A stretch of DNA of 14,728 bases from Pseudomonadota bacterium (GCA_030673345.1 DAOVJH010000005.1:1-14728), one strand, 5' to 3'. Numbered from the stretch's first letter, positions 1-7,531 are shown. Made by a program: numbers and translations. The notes: generated from the sequence alone by a model not told the origin.

Positions 1-261
1 AAAATGATGCAACTCATTGATATTATTTACGATAAGATAAAGAGAAATACAGGGATTCTGGTTATGAACTGATTCAGAAACATGTGGCTCCGCTGCCTGC
101 AGCATCAGCGTAGTCCCACCATGCATGATGTGAGCCCACTGCAGCTTACCATTTGATTCACGTTTCTTTACTACGACAAATTGCAAAATTTGCTGGTAGA
201 ACGCCAGCGTATCTTCGATAGACTGACAATTTAGCACCGGGATGCAACTCAGGATTGCCAC
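1..261 (-). CDS. VOC-superfamily (glyoxalase/bleomycin-resistance-like) protein, C-terminus cut by window edge
   Basis: This open frame of 87 codons runs off the left edge with no stop. I chose the GTG at 259-261, the only usual start codon in frame between the fabH stop and the conserved N-terminus; it leaves 11 bp after that stop. No clear Shine-Dalgarno is visible, so coupling to fabH is likely. The protein begins V(M)AILSCIPVL, then IEDTLAFYQQILQF, then a WAHIMHGGTTLMLQ strand, and near the cut LYLIVNNINELHHF. This matches one beta-alpha-beta-beta-beta module of the VOC fold: an opening strand with a metal-ligand-like position, a helix with the FYxxxLxF signature, and a G-x-T-LML strand. 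VOC proteins include glyoxalase I, dioxygenases and antibiotic-binding proteins, so the substrate cannot be assigned. Presence of the gene is well supported; its function is not. Confidence 0.72.
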   Translation of the reverse strand, partial: MAILSCIPVLNCQSIEDTLAFYQQILQFVVVKKRESNGKLQWAHIMHGGTTLMLQAAEPHVSESVHNQNPCISLYLIVNNINELHHF

Positions 262-272
262 AGAAAGTACCG

Positions 273-1241
273 CTAATATTTGATCAGTGCTGAGCCCCAG
301 GTAAAACCGCCACCAAAGGCTTCCAGCAATAATGTGTCTCCACGTTTGATCCTGCCATCACGAACAGCAGTATCGAGTGCAAGCGGCACAGAAGCGGCAG
401 ATGTATTCCCGTGCTTGTTCACTGTGACCACAACATGGTCTGTCGACATTTTCAACTTTTTAGCCGTCGCGTTAATGATACGGATATTAGCCTGATGTGG
501 AACTAACCAGTCGATATCTGACTTTTCCATATTATTAAATGCCAGTGTTTCATCTACGATTCGACCTAGCGTATTCACTGCCATCTTAAATACTTCGTTG
601 CCTTTCATCTGGATGCCGCCGGCACCTTCGAGAATTTTATCTGAAGCGGTAGAAACACCATAATTAACCGTTAGCAGACTCTCATATTCACCATCTGCAT
701 GCAGGTGGGTTGACAGGATACCGGGGGCTTCACTCTGCTCCAACACTACTGCACCGGCTCCATCACCAAACAGCACACAGGTATTACGATCGTTCCAGTC
801 GATTATACGAGACAGGGTTTCAGCACCGATTACCAGCGCACATTTAGCAGAACCTGTCTTTATAAATTTATCAGCCACACCTAAGGCATAGACAAAACCT
901 GTACATACTGCCTGCACGTCAAATGCAGCACAACCATGTATATCAAGACGCTGCTGTAACAAACAGGCCGTACTGGGAAAAACGCGGTCCGCAGTCGTGG
1001 TGCCCACGATGATTAAATCGATGTCATCTTTTGTCTTGCCTGCGGCTTCCATCGCTTTTATCGCAGCCTGTTCAGCAAGATCAACCGTATATTGACCGTC
1101 CGCAGCTATGTGGCGTTCTTCGATGCCTGTACGTGAGCGGATCCACTCATCGGTAGTATCGACTATTTTTTCAAGCTCGGCATTGGTCAGGGTTTTTTCT
1201 GGCAGATAACTGCCCGTACCGGCTATTCTCGAATAACTCAC
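273..1241 (-). CDS. fabH: 3-oxoacyl-[acyl-carrier-protein] synthase III (KAS III)
   Basis: FabH condenses acetyl-CoA with malonyl-ACP to start type II fatty-acid synthesis in the cytoplasm. The 322-residue length is close to the family norm. The catalytic triad is visible: Cys113 in QAVCTGF, His249 in PHQAN and Asn279 in KHGNTSAAS. The GFGDGAGA-like loop ([10 protein letters not shown], about 158-167) and the C-terminal [16 protein letters not shown] are typical. The start is GTG, overlapping the plsX stop as GTGA, with a good GGAG eight bases upstream, so translation is coupled to plsX. The stop is TAG. In E. coli fabD follows fabH; here the next gene downstream is a VOC protein instead. Confidence 0.97.
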   Translation of the reverse strand: MSYSRIAGTGSYLPEKTLTNAELEKIVDTTDEWIRSRTGIEERHIAADGQYTVDLAEQAAIKAMEAAGKTKDDIDLIIVGTTTADRVFPSTACLLQQRLDIHGCAAFDVQAVCTGFVYALGVADKFIKTGSAKCALVIGAETLSRIIDWNDRNTCVLFGDGAGAVVLEQSEAPGILSTHLHADGEYESLLTVNYGVSTASDKILEGAGGIQMKGNEVFKMAVNTLGRIVDETLAFNNMEKSDIDWLVPHQANIRIINATAKKLKMSTDHVVVTVNKHGNTSAASVPLALDTAVRDGRIKRGDTLLLEAFGGGFTWGSALIKY

Positions 1242-2308
1242 GCTTCTGTCTCCAATCGGGCTTCTTGCGTTCCTGATGCGTCTGCATCAGTTTCCAGGTT
1301 CGCTTTATCTAACAGCGGCTCCATACATTCACGGATATGGTCGGGTACTGATTTTTCTACTTCAAGCAATGCAATCTCGATGGCATTGGCATAACTTAAC
1401 ACATCAGCACTGCCATGACTTTTGATCACGATACCAGTCAAACCTAACATGGAAGCACCATTATACATACGTGGGTCCACGCGCTTTTTAAAGCGGTTCA
1501 AAACAGGCCATGCAATCAGACCAGAAATTTTTGATAACAGTGATTTATTAAATTCTTCTCGCATCATGGTAGCGATCATCTTTGCAACGCCTTCCATGGT
1601 TTTGAGAGAAACATTGCCGACAAAACCATCACATACTACAACGTCGACCTTGTCACTGTAGATATCATCTCCTTCGACATAACCAATGTAATTAAAAGAG
1701 CCATTTTGCAATAATTTATTAGCTTCCTTTACCTGGGCATTACCTTTTACATCTTCAGAACCAATATTTAACAAGCCTACTTTTGGTCGATGTGTATTAT
1801 CGATGGCCTCAGCCAAAACCGAACCCATTACAGAAAATTGAAATAACTGTTCTGCACTGCTGTCCACGTTAGCACCCAGATCCAGCATATGTGTATGACC
1901 CGCATAAGAAGGAATAGCCGAACAGATCGCCGGGCGGTCAATCCCGGGCAGGGTCTTTAATACGAATTTTGCGGTTGCCATCAATGCGCCAGTATTCCCA
2001 GCACTCACTACGGCATGAGCTTTGCCTTCTTTTACCAGGTCAATGGCTACACGCATTGAGGAATCTTTCTTTTTACGTACAGCATGGCGAGGGTCTTCAT
2101 GCATCTCAACAACTTGAGAAGCATGCTGTATTTCAAAGTGTTTATCGAGATCGATGTTGTTTACTTTTGCAAAGTCGCGCAGACGCGACTCATCACCGAC
2201 AAGTATTATCTGGATATCGCTGTGTTTTTTTACTACATGAACTGCAGCAGGGATTACAACTTCAGGACCGAAGTCGCCACCCATGGCATCTAAAGCAATG
2301 GTCGCCAT
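1238..2308 (-). CDS. plsX: Phosphate acyltransferase PlsX
   Basis: PlsX converts acyl-ACP to acyl-phosphate, the donor that PlsY uses to acylate glycerol-3-phosphate at the membrane. The 356-residue length matches the E. coli protein. Diagnostic segments are [14 protein letters not shown] at the N-terminus, [30 protein letters not shown] with [27 protein letters not shown], and VEGDDIY followed by [18 protein letters not shown]. The last 20 or so residues are an acidic, variable tail. The stop overlaps the fabH start by four bases. The ATG has no recognisable Shine-Dalgarno: the preceding bases are A+T-rich and form one strand of the intergenic stem-loop at 2310-2380. Initiation may therefore depend on coupling with rpmF or on opening of that structure. 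Confidence 0.97.
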   Translation of the reverse strand: MATIALDAMGGDFGPEVVIPAAVHVVKKHSDIQIILVGDESRLRDFAKVNNIDLDKHFEIQHASQVVEMHEDPRHAVRKKKDSSMRVAIDLVKEGKAHAVVSAGNTGALMATAKFVLKTLPGIDRPAICSAIPSYAGHTHMLDLGANVDSSAEQLFQFSVMGSVLAEAIDNTHRPKVGLLNIGSEDVKGNAQVKEANKLLQNGSFNYIGYVEGDDIYSDKVDVVVCDGFVGNVSLKTMEGVAKMIATMMREEFNKSLLSKISGLIAWPVLNRFKKRVDPRMYNGASMLGLTGIVIKSHGSADVLSYANAIEIALLEVEKSVPDHIRECMEPLLDKANLETDADASGTQEARLETEA

Positions 2309-2309
2309 A

Positions 2310-2380
2310 TAATATATTAACTACCGACAGCGATACCTGAAACGAATAACGAGCACTGCTGTCGGTAATTGATTATATTA
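2310..2380 (-). repeat. Stem-loop filling the rpmF-plsX intergenic gap
   Basis: A perfect 10-bp inverted repeat, TACCGACAGC/GCTGTCGGTA, lies at 2322-2331 and 2358-2367 around a 26-nt loop. In the mRNA sense the helix can be extended outward by a U-G and two A-U pairs, then past one bulged C and one A-A mismatch by further A-U pairs. It ends with the rpmF stop codon (2378-2380) paired to 2310-2312, just before the plsX ATG. The pairing is directly visible. A regulatory or RNase-processing role is inference. It lacks a U-run directly after the stem, so it is not a standard intrinsic terminator. Confidence 0.6.
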
Positions 2381-2566
2381 ATCTTCGAAACTGTCGCCAG
2401 TATTAACAACTTTGCGACCTTTGTAATAACCGTCTGCGGTAATGTGATGACGGTGGTGTGTTTCACCTGATGTTGGATCAACTGATAATGTTGCTCCACC
2501 AATTGCATCATGTGAACGACGCATGCCACGTTTTGAACGTGATTTTCTGCTCTTTTGAACTGCCAC
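2378..2566 (-). CDS. rpmF: 50S ribosomal protein L32
   Basis: This 62-residue basic protein of the large ribosomal subunit begins [20 protein letters not shown], the standard L32 N-terminus. It continues with [28 protein letters not shown], close to the E. coli form. The start is GTG at 2564-2566, preceded by a very good AGGAG six bases upstream, so this is a strongly translated gene with a non-ATG start. It lies between yceD (96-bp gap) and plsX (69-bp gap), the usual gammaproteobacterial arrangement joining ribosome assembly to phospholipid synthesis. The gap upstream (2567-2662) holds a small inverted repeat (CTGGA at 2636-2640, TCCAG at 2649-2653) but no confident promoter. Confidence 0.97.
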   Translation of the reverse strand: MAVQKSRKSRSKRGMRRSHDAIGGATLSVDPTSGETHHRHHITADGYYKGRKVVNTGDSFED

Positions 2567-2662
2567 GGTTATCTCCTAAAAATCTACTACTTTGTAATAT
2601 GTTAAAAATAAGTAAGGTTCATCAAAAATTAATTTCTGGAGAAATATGTCCAGATAACTACA

Positions 2663-3223
2663 TTAGTTAACCTTATTGTTTAAATCGTCTTTTAAAGCTT
2701 TTAAAGCTGCAAATGGATGCTCTGCTTCTTTTTCTACTTTAAGTTCCGCCTGTATAGCCCTGTTCTGTTTCGTCATGTATTCGGAACAGTCTTTATCATG
2801 TATCGTCACCATCGGCAGACACAATAACAATTCGTCTTCGATCAACTCGATCAGAGATTGCTCTTCACCGACGATCAGGTGCGGTTCAAATTCTTCCGGC
2901 AACAGTTCAAAATCTTCTTCACTGTTTACCAGGGCAAATTTAAAACTACCTGTAAGCTCAGTTTCCACCGGCTCAAGACAACGCTGGCACTCGACCAGTA
3001 ATTTTGCAGACACTTTGCCTTTTAAACTGGCAAAACCGACACTATCCGTAAACTCAAGTTTTGCAGTAATATACCCTTCTTTGCCCAGTGAAGCTTCGCT
3101 TAACCGGTCAAGTTTTGACATCGGATAAAAGCCCTCAATCGTTCGATTGAGCTCAACCTGCCGAACAAAATTCACCGTTTCAGGCAACTCGGCTGTCACC
3201 TCGGCTGGAACTTGGGTCTGCAT
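2663..3223 (-). CDS. yceD: YceD/DUF177 family protein (23S rRNA accumulation)
   Basis: YceD proteins are small acidic proteins encoded next to rpmF and linked by genetics to 23S rRNA accumulation; the molecular mechanism is not settled. I use the ATG at 3221-3223 (186 residues, MQTQVPAEVTAEL...), which has an AGGCGG-like ribosome site just upstream. A longer in-frame TTG at 3283 would add 20 residues not expected in the family. Visible features are the conserved central CQRCLEPVE (about residues 95-103), the ELIEDELLLCLPMV stretch with a later DKDC, and the C-terminal HPFAALKALK typical of the family. It is the first gene of the yceD-rpmF-plsX-fabH block and is divergent from maf. Confidence 0.92.
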   Translation of the reverse strand: MQTQVPAEVTAELPETVNFVRQVELNRTIEGFYPMSKLDRLSEASLGKEGYITAKLEFTDSVGFASLKGKVSAKLLVECQRCLEPVETELTGSFKFALVNSEEDFELLPEEFEPHLIVGEEQSLIELIEDELLLCLPMVTIHDKDCSEYMTKQNRAIQAELKVEKEAEHPFAALKALKDDLNNKVN

Positions 3224-3395
3224 AATCCGCCTACTATACAGCAAAATGCATAATCTGTATATATTCTCCTTACATATCAACAAGTTCTACTACCTTTTAA
3301 TGACCTGTAAACAATGCATTTTTCACCTGTTTTATATAGAATATCCATAATATTTTCAAGACAATCAGCAACTTCCTGAATTACGATAAAAAACG
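3224..3395. promoter_or_regulatory. Divergent promoter region between yceD and maf
   Basis: This 172-bp A+T-rich gap separates two divergent genes, so both promoters should lie here. For yceD (minus strand) candidate -10 hexamers are TATAGT (just before the start) and TATACA (3256-3261), with only weak -35 matches. For maf (plus strand) the TATATAGAAT stretch around 3333-3342 is a candidate -10, again without a clear -35. The region's role follows from gene orientation; the exact boxes are uncertain. Confidence 0.4.
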
Positions 3396-3974
3396 ATGAA
3401 ACTTATCCTTGGCTCAACCTCCCCCTTCCGTAAAGCACTACTAGAACGCCTTCACATAAATTTTGAATGTGATTCACCGGATATCGATGAAACTCCGCTG
3501 GAAAATGAGCCCGTTGAACAGATGGTAGTACGTCTGGCCGTCGCCAAAGCACAGGCAATTGCCCCGCGACACCCGGACGCACTAATCATAGGTTCTGATC
3601 AGAGCGCCGTATTAAATGGCGAAAAATTGAGCAAACCCGGTAATTTCGAGAATGCATTCAAGCAGTTAACACGTGCATCAGGACAAAAAATTACCTTTCA
3701 GACGGGACTGTGTCTGCTCAATAGCCATACCGGCAACATACAGAGCAGCTGTGTTCCGTATACCGTGGTTTTTAAAGAATTGACACCGAAAATGATCGAG
3801 AATTACCTGAATAAAGAGGAACCCTATAATTGTGCGGGCAGTTTTAAATCAGAGGCTTTAGGAATAGCGCTATTTGAGCGGTTTGAAGGCAGTGACCCTA
3901 ATTCTTTAATTGGCTTACCGTTGATCGAGCTAGTTAACTTTTTGGGTAATGAAGGGGTTTCTATTCTTGATTAG
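3396..3974 (+). CDS. yceF: Maf-like nucleotide pyrophosphatase, YceF subgroup (7-methyl-GTP pyrophosphatase)
   Basis: Maf proteins hydrolyse non-canonical or modified nucleoside triphosphates to monophosphates plus diphosphate, cleaning the nucleotide pool. The 192-residue protein begins MKLILGSTSPFRKALLERL with the Maf signature STSPFR, then DIDETP and KAQAIA. The catalytic-base region is IIGSDQSAVL (about 65-74), followed by SKPG and CAGSFKSEALGIALFERFEG. GSDQ, where Maf/YhdE proteins have GADT, places it in the YceF branch, whose E. coli member acts on m7GTP. The location divergent from yceD-rpmF-plsX-fabH is the E. coli yceF arrangement. The ribosome-binding site is weak. Downstream lies the long palindrome, then the convergent aspartic protease gene. 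Confidence 0.93.
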   Translation: MKLILGSTSPFRKALLERLHINFECDSPDIDETPLENEPVEQMVVRLAVAKAQAIAPRHPDALIIGSDQSAVLNGEKLSKPGNFENAFKQLTRASGQKITFQTGLCLLNSHTGNIQSSCVPYTVVFKELTPKMIENYLNKEEPYNCAGSFKSEALGIALFERFEGSDPNSLIGLPLIELVNFLGNEGVSILD

Positions 3975-4011
3975 GTCGCTGCGGACTATACACTTACCTG
4001 TAGGAGCGGAA

Positions 4012-4079
4012 AAAATTGTTTAGAACAATTTTTCACGTAAGCCCCAATTAGGGGTGAAGCATAGGGATATGCTGAATAA
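4012..4079. repeat. 68-bp segment interrupting the left REP-like unit
   Basis: The right end of the palindrome reads on the minus strand as an uninterrupted REP-like unit, TGTAGGAGCGGAA then TCTTGTTCCGCGA (4284-4309). On the left the same two halves lie 68 bp apart (3999-4011 and 4080 onward). Two A bases are shared at both joints. The extra segment contains three small hairpins: AAAAATTGTT/AACAATTTTT with a 3-nt loop (4011-4033, slightly overlapping the joint), CCCC/GGGG (4042-4054) and GCATA/TATGC (4059-4072). It could be an insertion on the left or a deletion on the right; sequence alone does not decide. Confidence 0.5.
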
Positions 4080-4283
4080 TCTTGTTCCGCGATCTTGTTT
4101 TTGGTTTAGCTTGGGCTGATTGAGTTGTTGTCTGGTTGAGCAATATTTACTTGGGTGTTTTTAGTTAGGCGTTGCGGTATTCGCACCGCGGGCGAGGCCC
4201 ACAAAGCCTAAATAAAAAACAACTGTAAATGTTGCTTAACCTAAGCCCTAACTCAATCGACTTTAGCTAAACCAAAAACAAGA

Positions 4284-4309
4284 TCGCGGAACAAGATTCC
4301 GCTCCTACA
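4284..4309 (-). repeat. REP-like unit (head plus small hairpin)
   Basis: On the minus strand this reads TGTAGGAGC, then stem GCGGAA, loop TCTTG, stem TTCCGC, then GA. This is the head-plus-hairpin form of REP sequences. It lies just beyond the stop of the aspartic protease gene and may protect or end its mRNA, but there is no clean U-tract for a classical terminator. Confidence 0.55.
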
Positions 4310-4322
4310 AAAAATAAAAAAC

Positions 4323-4973
4323 TCAATTCTTCTGTAACAAAGTCATAGCATTCCCACTATGCTCAATACTCAACCGCCCAAGAAAAGTCATACCAAGCAA
4401 GATCGGCCCCGGATGATCACCATCGATCACATATGCTTCAACATTTCTCTCGGTAATCCCACCAACACTCACCGACTTCAGACGGATCTGATAAGCATCG
4501 GCATAACCCGATGCCGTGCTGACACCTGATCGCTTACCTATCTTGTCATAAAGGATGCCGAGCTTTTTAGCCTGCGAGGCATTCATCGCGATAGCACTGG
4601 CACCCGTGTCCACAAGAAAACGGACAGAGCGTCCATTGATATTACCGTATGTCGTGTACATACCACCAGAATTGATAAAGATGGTCTCTTTCTGTGACTT
4701 ACGTTTTGTGAATGTCGTGCTAATCGAACTGCCAAGATCATACTGTTTCTGTTTACCATCAACTTCCAGTACCGCGCCGTTACTGTTTTTAGAAACCACC
4801 TTCACACCTTCAGGGCTGACCTTGCCTACCGCCAGTATGTGGCGTTTTCCATCGACCATCAAAACCACTTTACTTGAAAATAGTCCCTGCACTTCCAGCT
4901 TCTCGATCGCATAGACATTACCAGCAAACAATAAAGAAGAAAAAAGTATCAGATATAAAATTTGTTTAAACAT
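4323..4973 (-). CDS. Exported retropepsin-like (clan AA) aspartic protease
   Basis: I take the ATG at 4971-4973 (216 residues). It gives an N-terminal signal peptide MFKQILYLILFSSLLFAG with likely cleavage after VYA (residue 22), and follows the pgpA stop by only seven bases. A 21-residue upstream extension would overlap pgpA and spoil the signal peptide. The C-terminal half is a single retropepsin-like domain: VRFLVDTGASAIAM (active-site DTG at 122-124), a Y-A-D-A-Y strand near 158-161, and GPILLGMTFLGRLSIE near 189-204, the second family signature. A lone DTG implies that a homodimer forms the active site. The N-terminal domain (about 23-100) carries repeated VDGK turns (VLMVDGK, VLEVDGK) and is of unknown role. 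The substrate and the reason for its place last in the operon are unknown. Confidence 0.85.
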   Translation of the reverse strand: MFKQILYLILFSSLLFAGNVYAIEKLEVQGLFSSKVVLMVDGKRHILAVGKVSPEGVKVVSKNSNGAVLEVDGKQKQYDLGSSISTTFTKRKSQKETIFINSGGMYTTYGNINGRSVRFLVDTGASAIAMNASQAKKLGILYDKIGKRSGVSTASGYADAYQIRLKSVSVGGITERNVEAYVIDGDHPGPILLGMTFLGRLSIEHSGNAMTLLQKN

Positions 4974-4980
4974 AAGAACT

Positions 4981-5469
4981 TCAGGCGATAAAATATTCGA
5001 TCGATAACAAACAGCATAGACTAATAATACCGGCAATTACATCATCCAGCATAATTCCAAAGCCACCCGGGATATTTTTATCGAACCATGAGATCGGCCA
5101 TGGCTTCACGGCATCGAAAAACCGGAAAAATACAAATCCCGCTAACATCCAGTACCAGCCTACCGGTACAAGACACATGGTGATCAAAAAGCCGGCGACT
5201 TCGTCATAGACGATACCTGAATGGTCATGCACCTGTAACTTTTCTGCTGCATAACCACATATCAGAGAACCGGTCGCAAGCACAAACAATGTTACCAGCA
5301 GGTAAATGAACGGGCCCTGTTGCTGCAGAAAATAAACCAACGGTACAGTAAGCAGTGTTCCAGCCGTACCAGGAGCAAAAGGTGACAAACCGCTGCCTAG
5401 ACCCATTGCGACAAAGACAACAGGGTTCTTTAATTCGCGTGGATGAATTTTTCTGTTTTTCTCTGTCAT
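4981..5469 (-). CDS. pgpA: Phosphatidylglycerophosphatase A
   Basis: PgpA removes the phosphate from phosphatidylglycerophosphate to give phosphatidylglycerol in the inner membrane. The 162-residue protein carries the family hallmarks: GLGSGLSPFAPGTAGTL (about 23-39), SGIVYDEVAGF with Asp89 and Glu90, FFRFFDAVKPWPISWFD (114-130), and IPGGFGIMLDDVIAG with Asp142 and Asp143. Hydrophobic stretches around 41-49, 54-72, 91-113 and 144-160 fit a small multi-span membrane protein. It follows thiL by 18 bp, and thiL-pgpA is a usual gammaproteobacterial pair. The Shine-Dalgarno is poor, suggesting coupling with thiL. Confidence 0.96.
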   Translation of the reverse strand: MTEKNRKIHPRELKNPVVFVAMGLGSGLSPFAPGTAGTLLTVPLVYFLQQQGPFIYLLVTLFVLATGSLICGYAAEKLQVHDHSGIVYDEVAGFLITMCLVPVGWYWMLAGFVFFRFFDAVKPWPISWFDKNIPGGFGIMLDDVIAGIISLCCLLSIEYFIA

Positions 5470-5487
5470 CGATTCAAAAGTATATTA

Positions 5488-6453
5488 TTAAAAATGCCTG
5501 AATCCAGTATCCGAAAAATTCTCCACTTCGCCATCAGGCTTGAAGAATTTTAACTCGTTTGACTTTACTATCTCGCCTATGCAGCTTACCAATAAATCAT
5601 TTTTACTTGCCAGTACCTCGATCATAGCTTCGTCATCTTTATCGGCCGTAAAACAGAGTTCATAATCATCTCCTCCTGTTAACAGCATAGACCAGTCAGT
5701 AACGCCACCATTATACTTTTCACAGTAATATCGCACCGCCGACGAAAGCGGTATATCTGATAGATCCACACTCGCACCACAATAACTGGCATCGGTTATG
5801 TGACCGAGGTCTGCCACCAGCCCATCAGAAATATCGATAGCACAAACCGAATACGAGGTCAGCGCTTCTGCAAAACGCACTCTTGCTTCAGGGCGATTCA
5901 ACCGGGCAATACAGGGTTGAAGCTTCTCGTCACCCCAGTTTGAAGTCAATGCTTTCAAACCAACCGCAGCATCTCCGATCGTACCGGTAACATATACCCT
6001 GTCTCCAGGTTTAGCCTGATCACGACGCAGCAGTCTTTCTTTTTCACACAACCCCATCGCCTGGATGGTAATCGACAGTCCGCCCTTTGTCGTATCACCA
6101 CCGATCAAACTTACGTTAAATCGTTTTAACACATCTGATAAGGCGTTTGAAAACCGGCCCAGCCATGTCTCATTAACCTCGGGCAGTGTGATAGCCAGTG
6201 TAACCCAGGCAGGCGTCGCTCCCATTGCGGCAAGATCACTCAGATTAACCATGACAGCTTTGTAAGCGATATCTTCGGGAATAGTTTCGATCGGAAAATG
6301 CACACCGGAGATCAATGTGTCCGTCGTCACCAGCAGTTGTTTGTTCTCAGGAACCGAGATGCTCGCACAATCATCGCCGCCAGTGATGAACACATCCTCG
6401 CGACTATCTGGGAACGTAAAATACTTCTTTATGATATCGAATTCGCTATTCAT
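5488..6453 (-). CDS. thiL: Thiamine-monophosphate kinase
   Basis: ThiL phosphorylates thiamine monophosphate with ATP to give thiamine diphosphate, the last step of the cofactor pathway. The 321-residue length matches E. coli ThiL. N-terminal metal-binding elements are visible: ITGGDDCASI (23-32), LLVTTDTLISGVHF (40-53) and VMVNLSDLAAMGATP (67-81). They are followed by LIGGDTTKGGLSITI, GDRVYVTGTIGDAAVGL, AIDISDGLVADLGHI and LTGGDDYELCF. This is the PurM/ThiL AIR-synthase-like kinase fold. It lies 51 bp after nusB and 18 bp before pgpA. No strong ribosome site is visible at the ATG, and no TPP riboswitch precedes it. Confidence 0.97.
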   Translation of the reverse strand: MNSEFDIIKKYFTFPDSREDVFITGGDDCASISVPENKQLLVTTDTLISGVHFPIETIPEDIAYKAVMVNLSDLAAMGATPAWVTLAITLPEVNETWLGRFSNALSDVLKRFNVSLIGGDTTKGGLSITIQAMGLCEKERLLRRDQAKPGDRVYVTGTIGDAAVGLKALTSNWGDEKLQPCIARLNRPEARVRFAEALTSYSVCAIDISDGLVADLGHITDASYCGASVDLSDIPLSSAVRYYCEKYNGGVTDWSMLLTGGDDYELCFTADKDDEAMIEVLASKNDLLVSCIGEIVKSNELKFFKPDGEVENFSDTGFRHF

Positions 6454-6504
6454 AAATCATGAGCCATTCGTAACAAGACAGGGACAGGTTGTGAAATAAA
6501 GGCG

Positions 6505-6984
6505 TCAGGAACTGGCTGACTGTACTTCTATATGACGGATCTCTTTTGCCACTTTATCCAGTACCGCGTTCACAAAAGTATGACTGTTTTCAGCGCAATA
6601 TTCTTTCGTGATATCAACCGCTTCATTTAATACCACGCGATACGGCACATCGAAGCGGTTGATAAATTCATATGCTGCAAGGCGCAATATCGAACGTTCG
6701 ACCGGGTCGACAGATTCAACACTTCGTGACATATATTTTTCAAGCAGAGGGTCTAGCTCGCTGATCGATGAAGCGACGCCACTGACCATCTCAGAAAAAA
6801 ATTTCGGATCGAGCTTCGCCATATTATTCTCTTCGACGAACTGTTGTTTGATATCCGAGATATTATCGCCAGTCATCTGCCACTGATAGATAGCCTGCAT
6901 GGCCAGACGACGAGACTTACCTCGGGCTTTGGCTAAACTTTTTTTGTTCGAGCCACTATCAGTGCTTTTATTTGAATCGGTCAT
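6505..6984 (-). CDS. nusB: Transcription antitermination factor NusB
   Basis: NusB pairs with NusE (ribosomal protein S10) on boxA RNA to build rRNA antitermination complexes. Two adjacent ATGs occur at 6987 and 6984. I prefer 6984 (159 residues) because a GGA lies five bases before it, against two bases for the other. Longer readings run back into ribH and are not credible. After a polar lysine/serine-rich N-terminus comes the conserved RRLAMQAIYQWQMTG. Next are FSEMVSGV, a VDPVERSILRLAAYEF segment, VVLNEAVDITKEYC and HTFVNAVLDKVAKEIR. The N-terminus is about 20 residues longer than in E. coli NusB. The ribH-nusB-thiL order is the common one. Confidence 0.95.
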   Translation of the reverse strand: MTDSNKSTDSGSNKKSLAKARGKSRRLAMQAIYQWQMTGDNISDIKQQFVEENNMAKLDPKFFSEMVSGVASSISELDPLLEKYMSRSVESVDPVERSILRLAAYEFINRFDVPYRVVLNEAVDITKEYCAENSHTFVNAVLDKVAKEIRHIEVQSASS

Positions 6985-7012
6985 CATTATCCAGCAGTTA
7001 TTATCAACTGAA

Positions 7013-7489
7013 CTAGTCCAGCTGTTTGAAAATATTAACCATCTCGATAGCCGCCGCTGCAGCCTCAGCACCCTTATTGCCCGCTTTCGTGCCAGCACGC
7101 TCGATGGTCTGTTCGATATTTTCTGTCGTCAAGATACCATTGATAATCGGCATGCCATGATCGAGTGCTATTGCAGACAGACCCTTTGCTGACTCATTAG
7201 CGACGATATCAAAATGCGGCGTTGCACCTCTGATGACTGCACCTAACGCAATGATCGCACTGTAAGTACCAGATTGAGCAAGACCCTGTACAGTAACAGG
7301 CAGTTCGAATGCACCGGGTACACGTACGACAGTAATATCAGATGCTGCTACACCATGGCGCAGCAGAGTATCCATTGCACCGGCGAGCAAACTCTCTACG
7401 ATATAACCATTAAAACGGGCAACCACGATTGCAAAACGGCCTTCTTTATACTGCAGACTGCCCTCAATTATTTTACTTTCACTCATCAT
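7013..7489 (-). CDS. ribH: 6,7-dimethyl-8-ribityllumazine synthase
   Basis: Lumazine synthase condenses the ribitylaminopyrimidine with 3,4-dihydroxy-2-butanone 4-phosphate, the penultimate step of riboflavin synthesis, usually as an icosahedral or decameric assembly. The 158-residue protein shows [16 protein letters not shown] (substrate loop), [34 protein letters not shown] with the catalytic-site His of TPHFD, and [16 protein letters not shown] followed by [16 protein letters not shown]. Two start ATGs lie side by side (7489 and 7486) behind a GAGATGA ribosome site. It follows ribBX by 86 bp and precedes nusB by 28 bp. Called ribE in E. coli gene naming. Confidence 0.97.
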   Translation of the reverse strand: MMSESKIIEGSLQYKEGRFAIVVARFNGYIVESLLAGAMDTLLRHGVAASDITVVRVPGAFELPVTVQGLAQSGTYSAIIALGAVIRGATPHFDIVANESAKGLSAIALDHGMPIINGILTTENIEQTIERAGTKAGNKGAEAAAAAIEMVNIFKQLD

Positions 7490-7531
7490 TCATCTCATGT
7501 TTTCTATTAAATTTTGTTTTGACCAGAGCTC

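Larger units (their letters stand above)
3999..4309. repeat. 311-bp imperfect palindrome with REP-like ends (MITE/REPIN-type element)
   Basis: The element is bounded by 13-bp terminal inverted repeats (TGTAGGAGCGGAA at 3999-4011, its complement at 4297-4309). A longer perfect pair of 34 bp sits inside: 4078-4111 against 4265-4298. Further inward pairing includes 4118-4126 with 4250-4258, and imperfect arms around 4136-4150 with 4227-4241 and 4156-4170 with 4205-4219. It closes at a GCGGT/ACCGC hairpin (4174-4178, 4185-4189). TGTAGGAGCGG followed by a small hairpin and CGCGA is the known head of REP elements in Pseudomonas and other gammaproteobacteria. It fills the gap between convergent maf and the protease gene, a common REP location. 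No reading frame of note lies within it. Confidence 0.75.

Noticed and set aside
1969..2340. Plus-strand 123-residue frame opposite plsX
   Set aside because: It is antisense to plsX throughout and has no family-like motif or ribosome site.
3224..3283. TTG-initiated extension of yceD
   Set aside because: It adds 20 residues absent from the family and crosses likely promoter sequence; the internal ATG has an AGGCGG site.
4011..4033. Intrinsic terminator for maf
   Set aside because: The perfect 10-bp hairpin is almost all A-T and has no U-tract after the stem, so it is treated as part of the repeat.
4974..5036. Longer start for the aspartic protease
   Set aside because: It overlaps pgpA and puts 21 residues before an otherwise standard signal peptide.
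6985..7098. Longer nusB start reaching into ribH
   Set aside because: The added 38 residues overlap the ribH C-terminal codons, resemble no NusB sequence and lack a better ribosome site.
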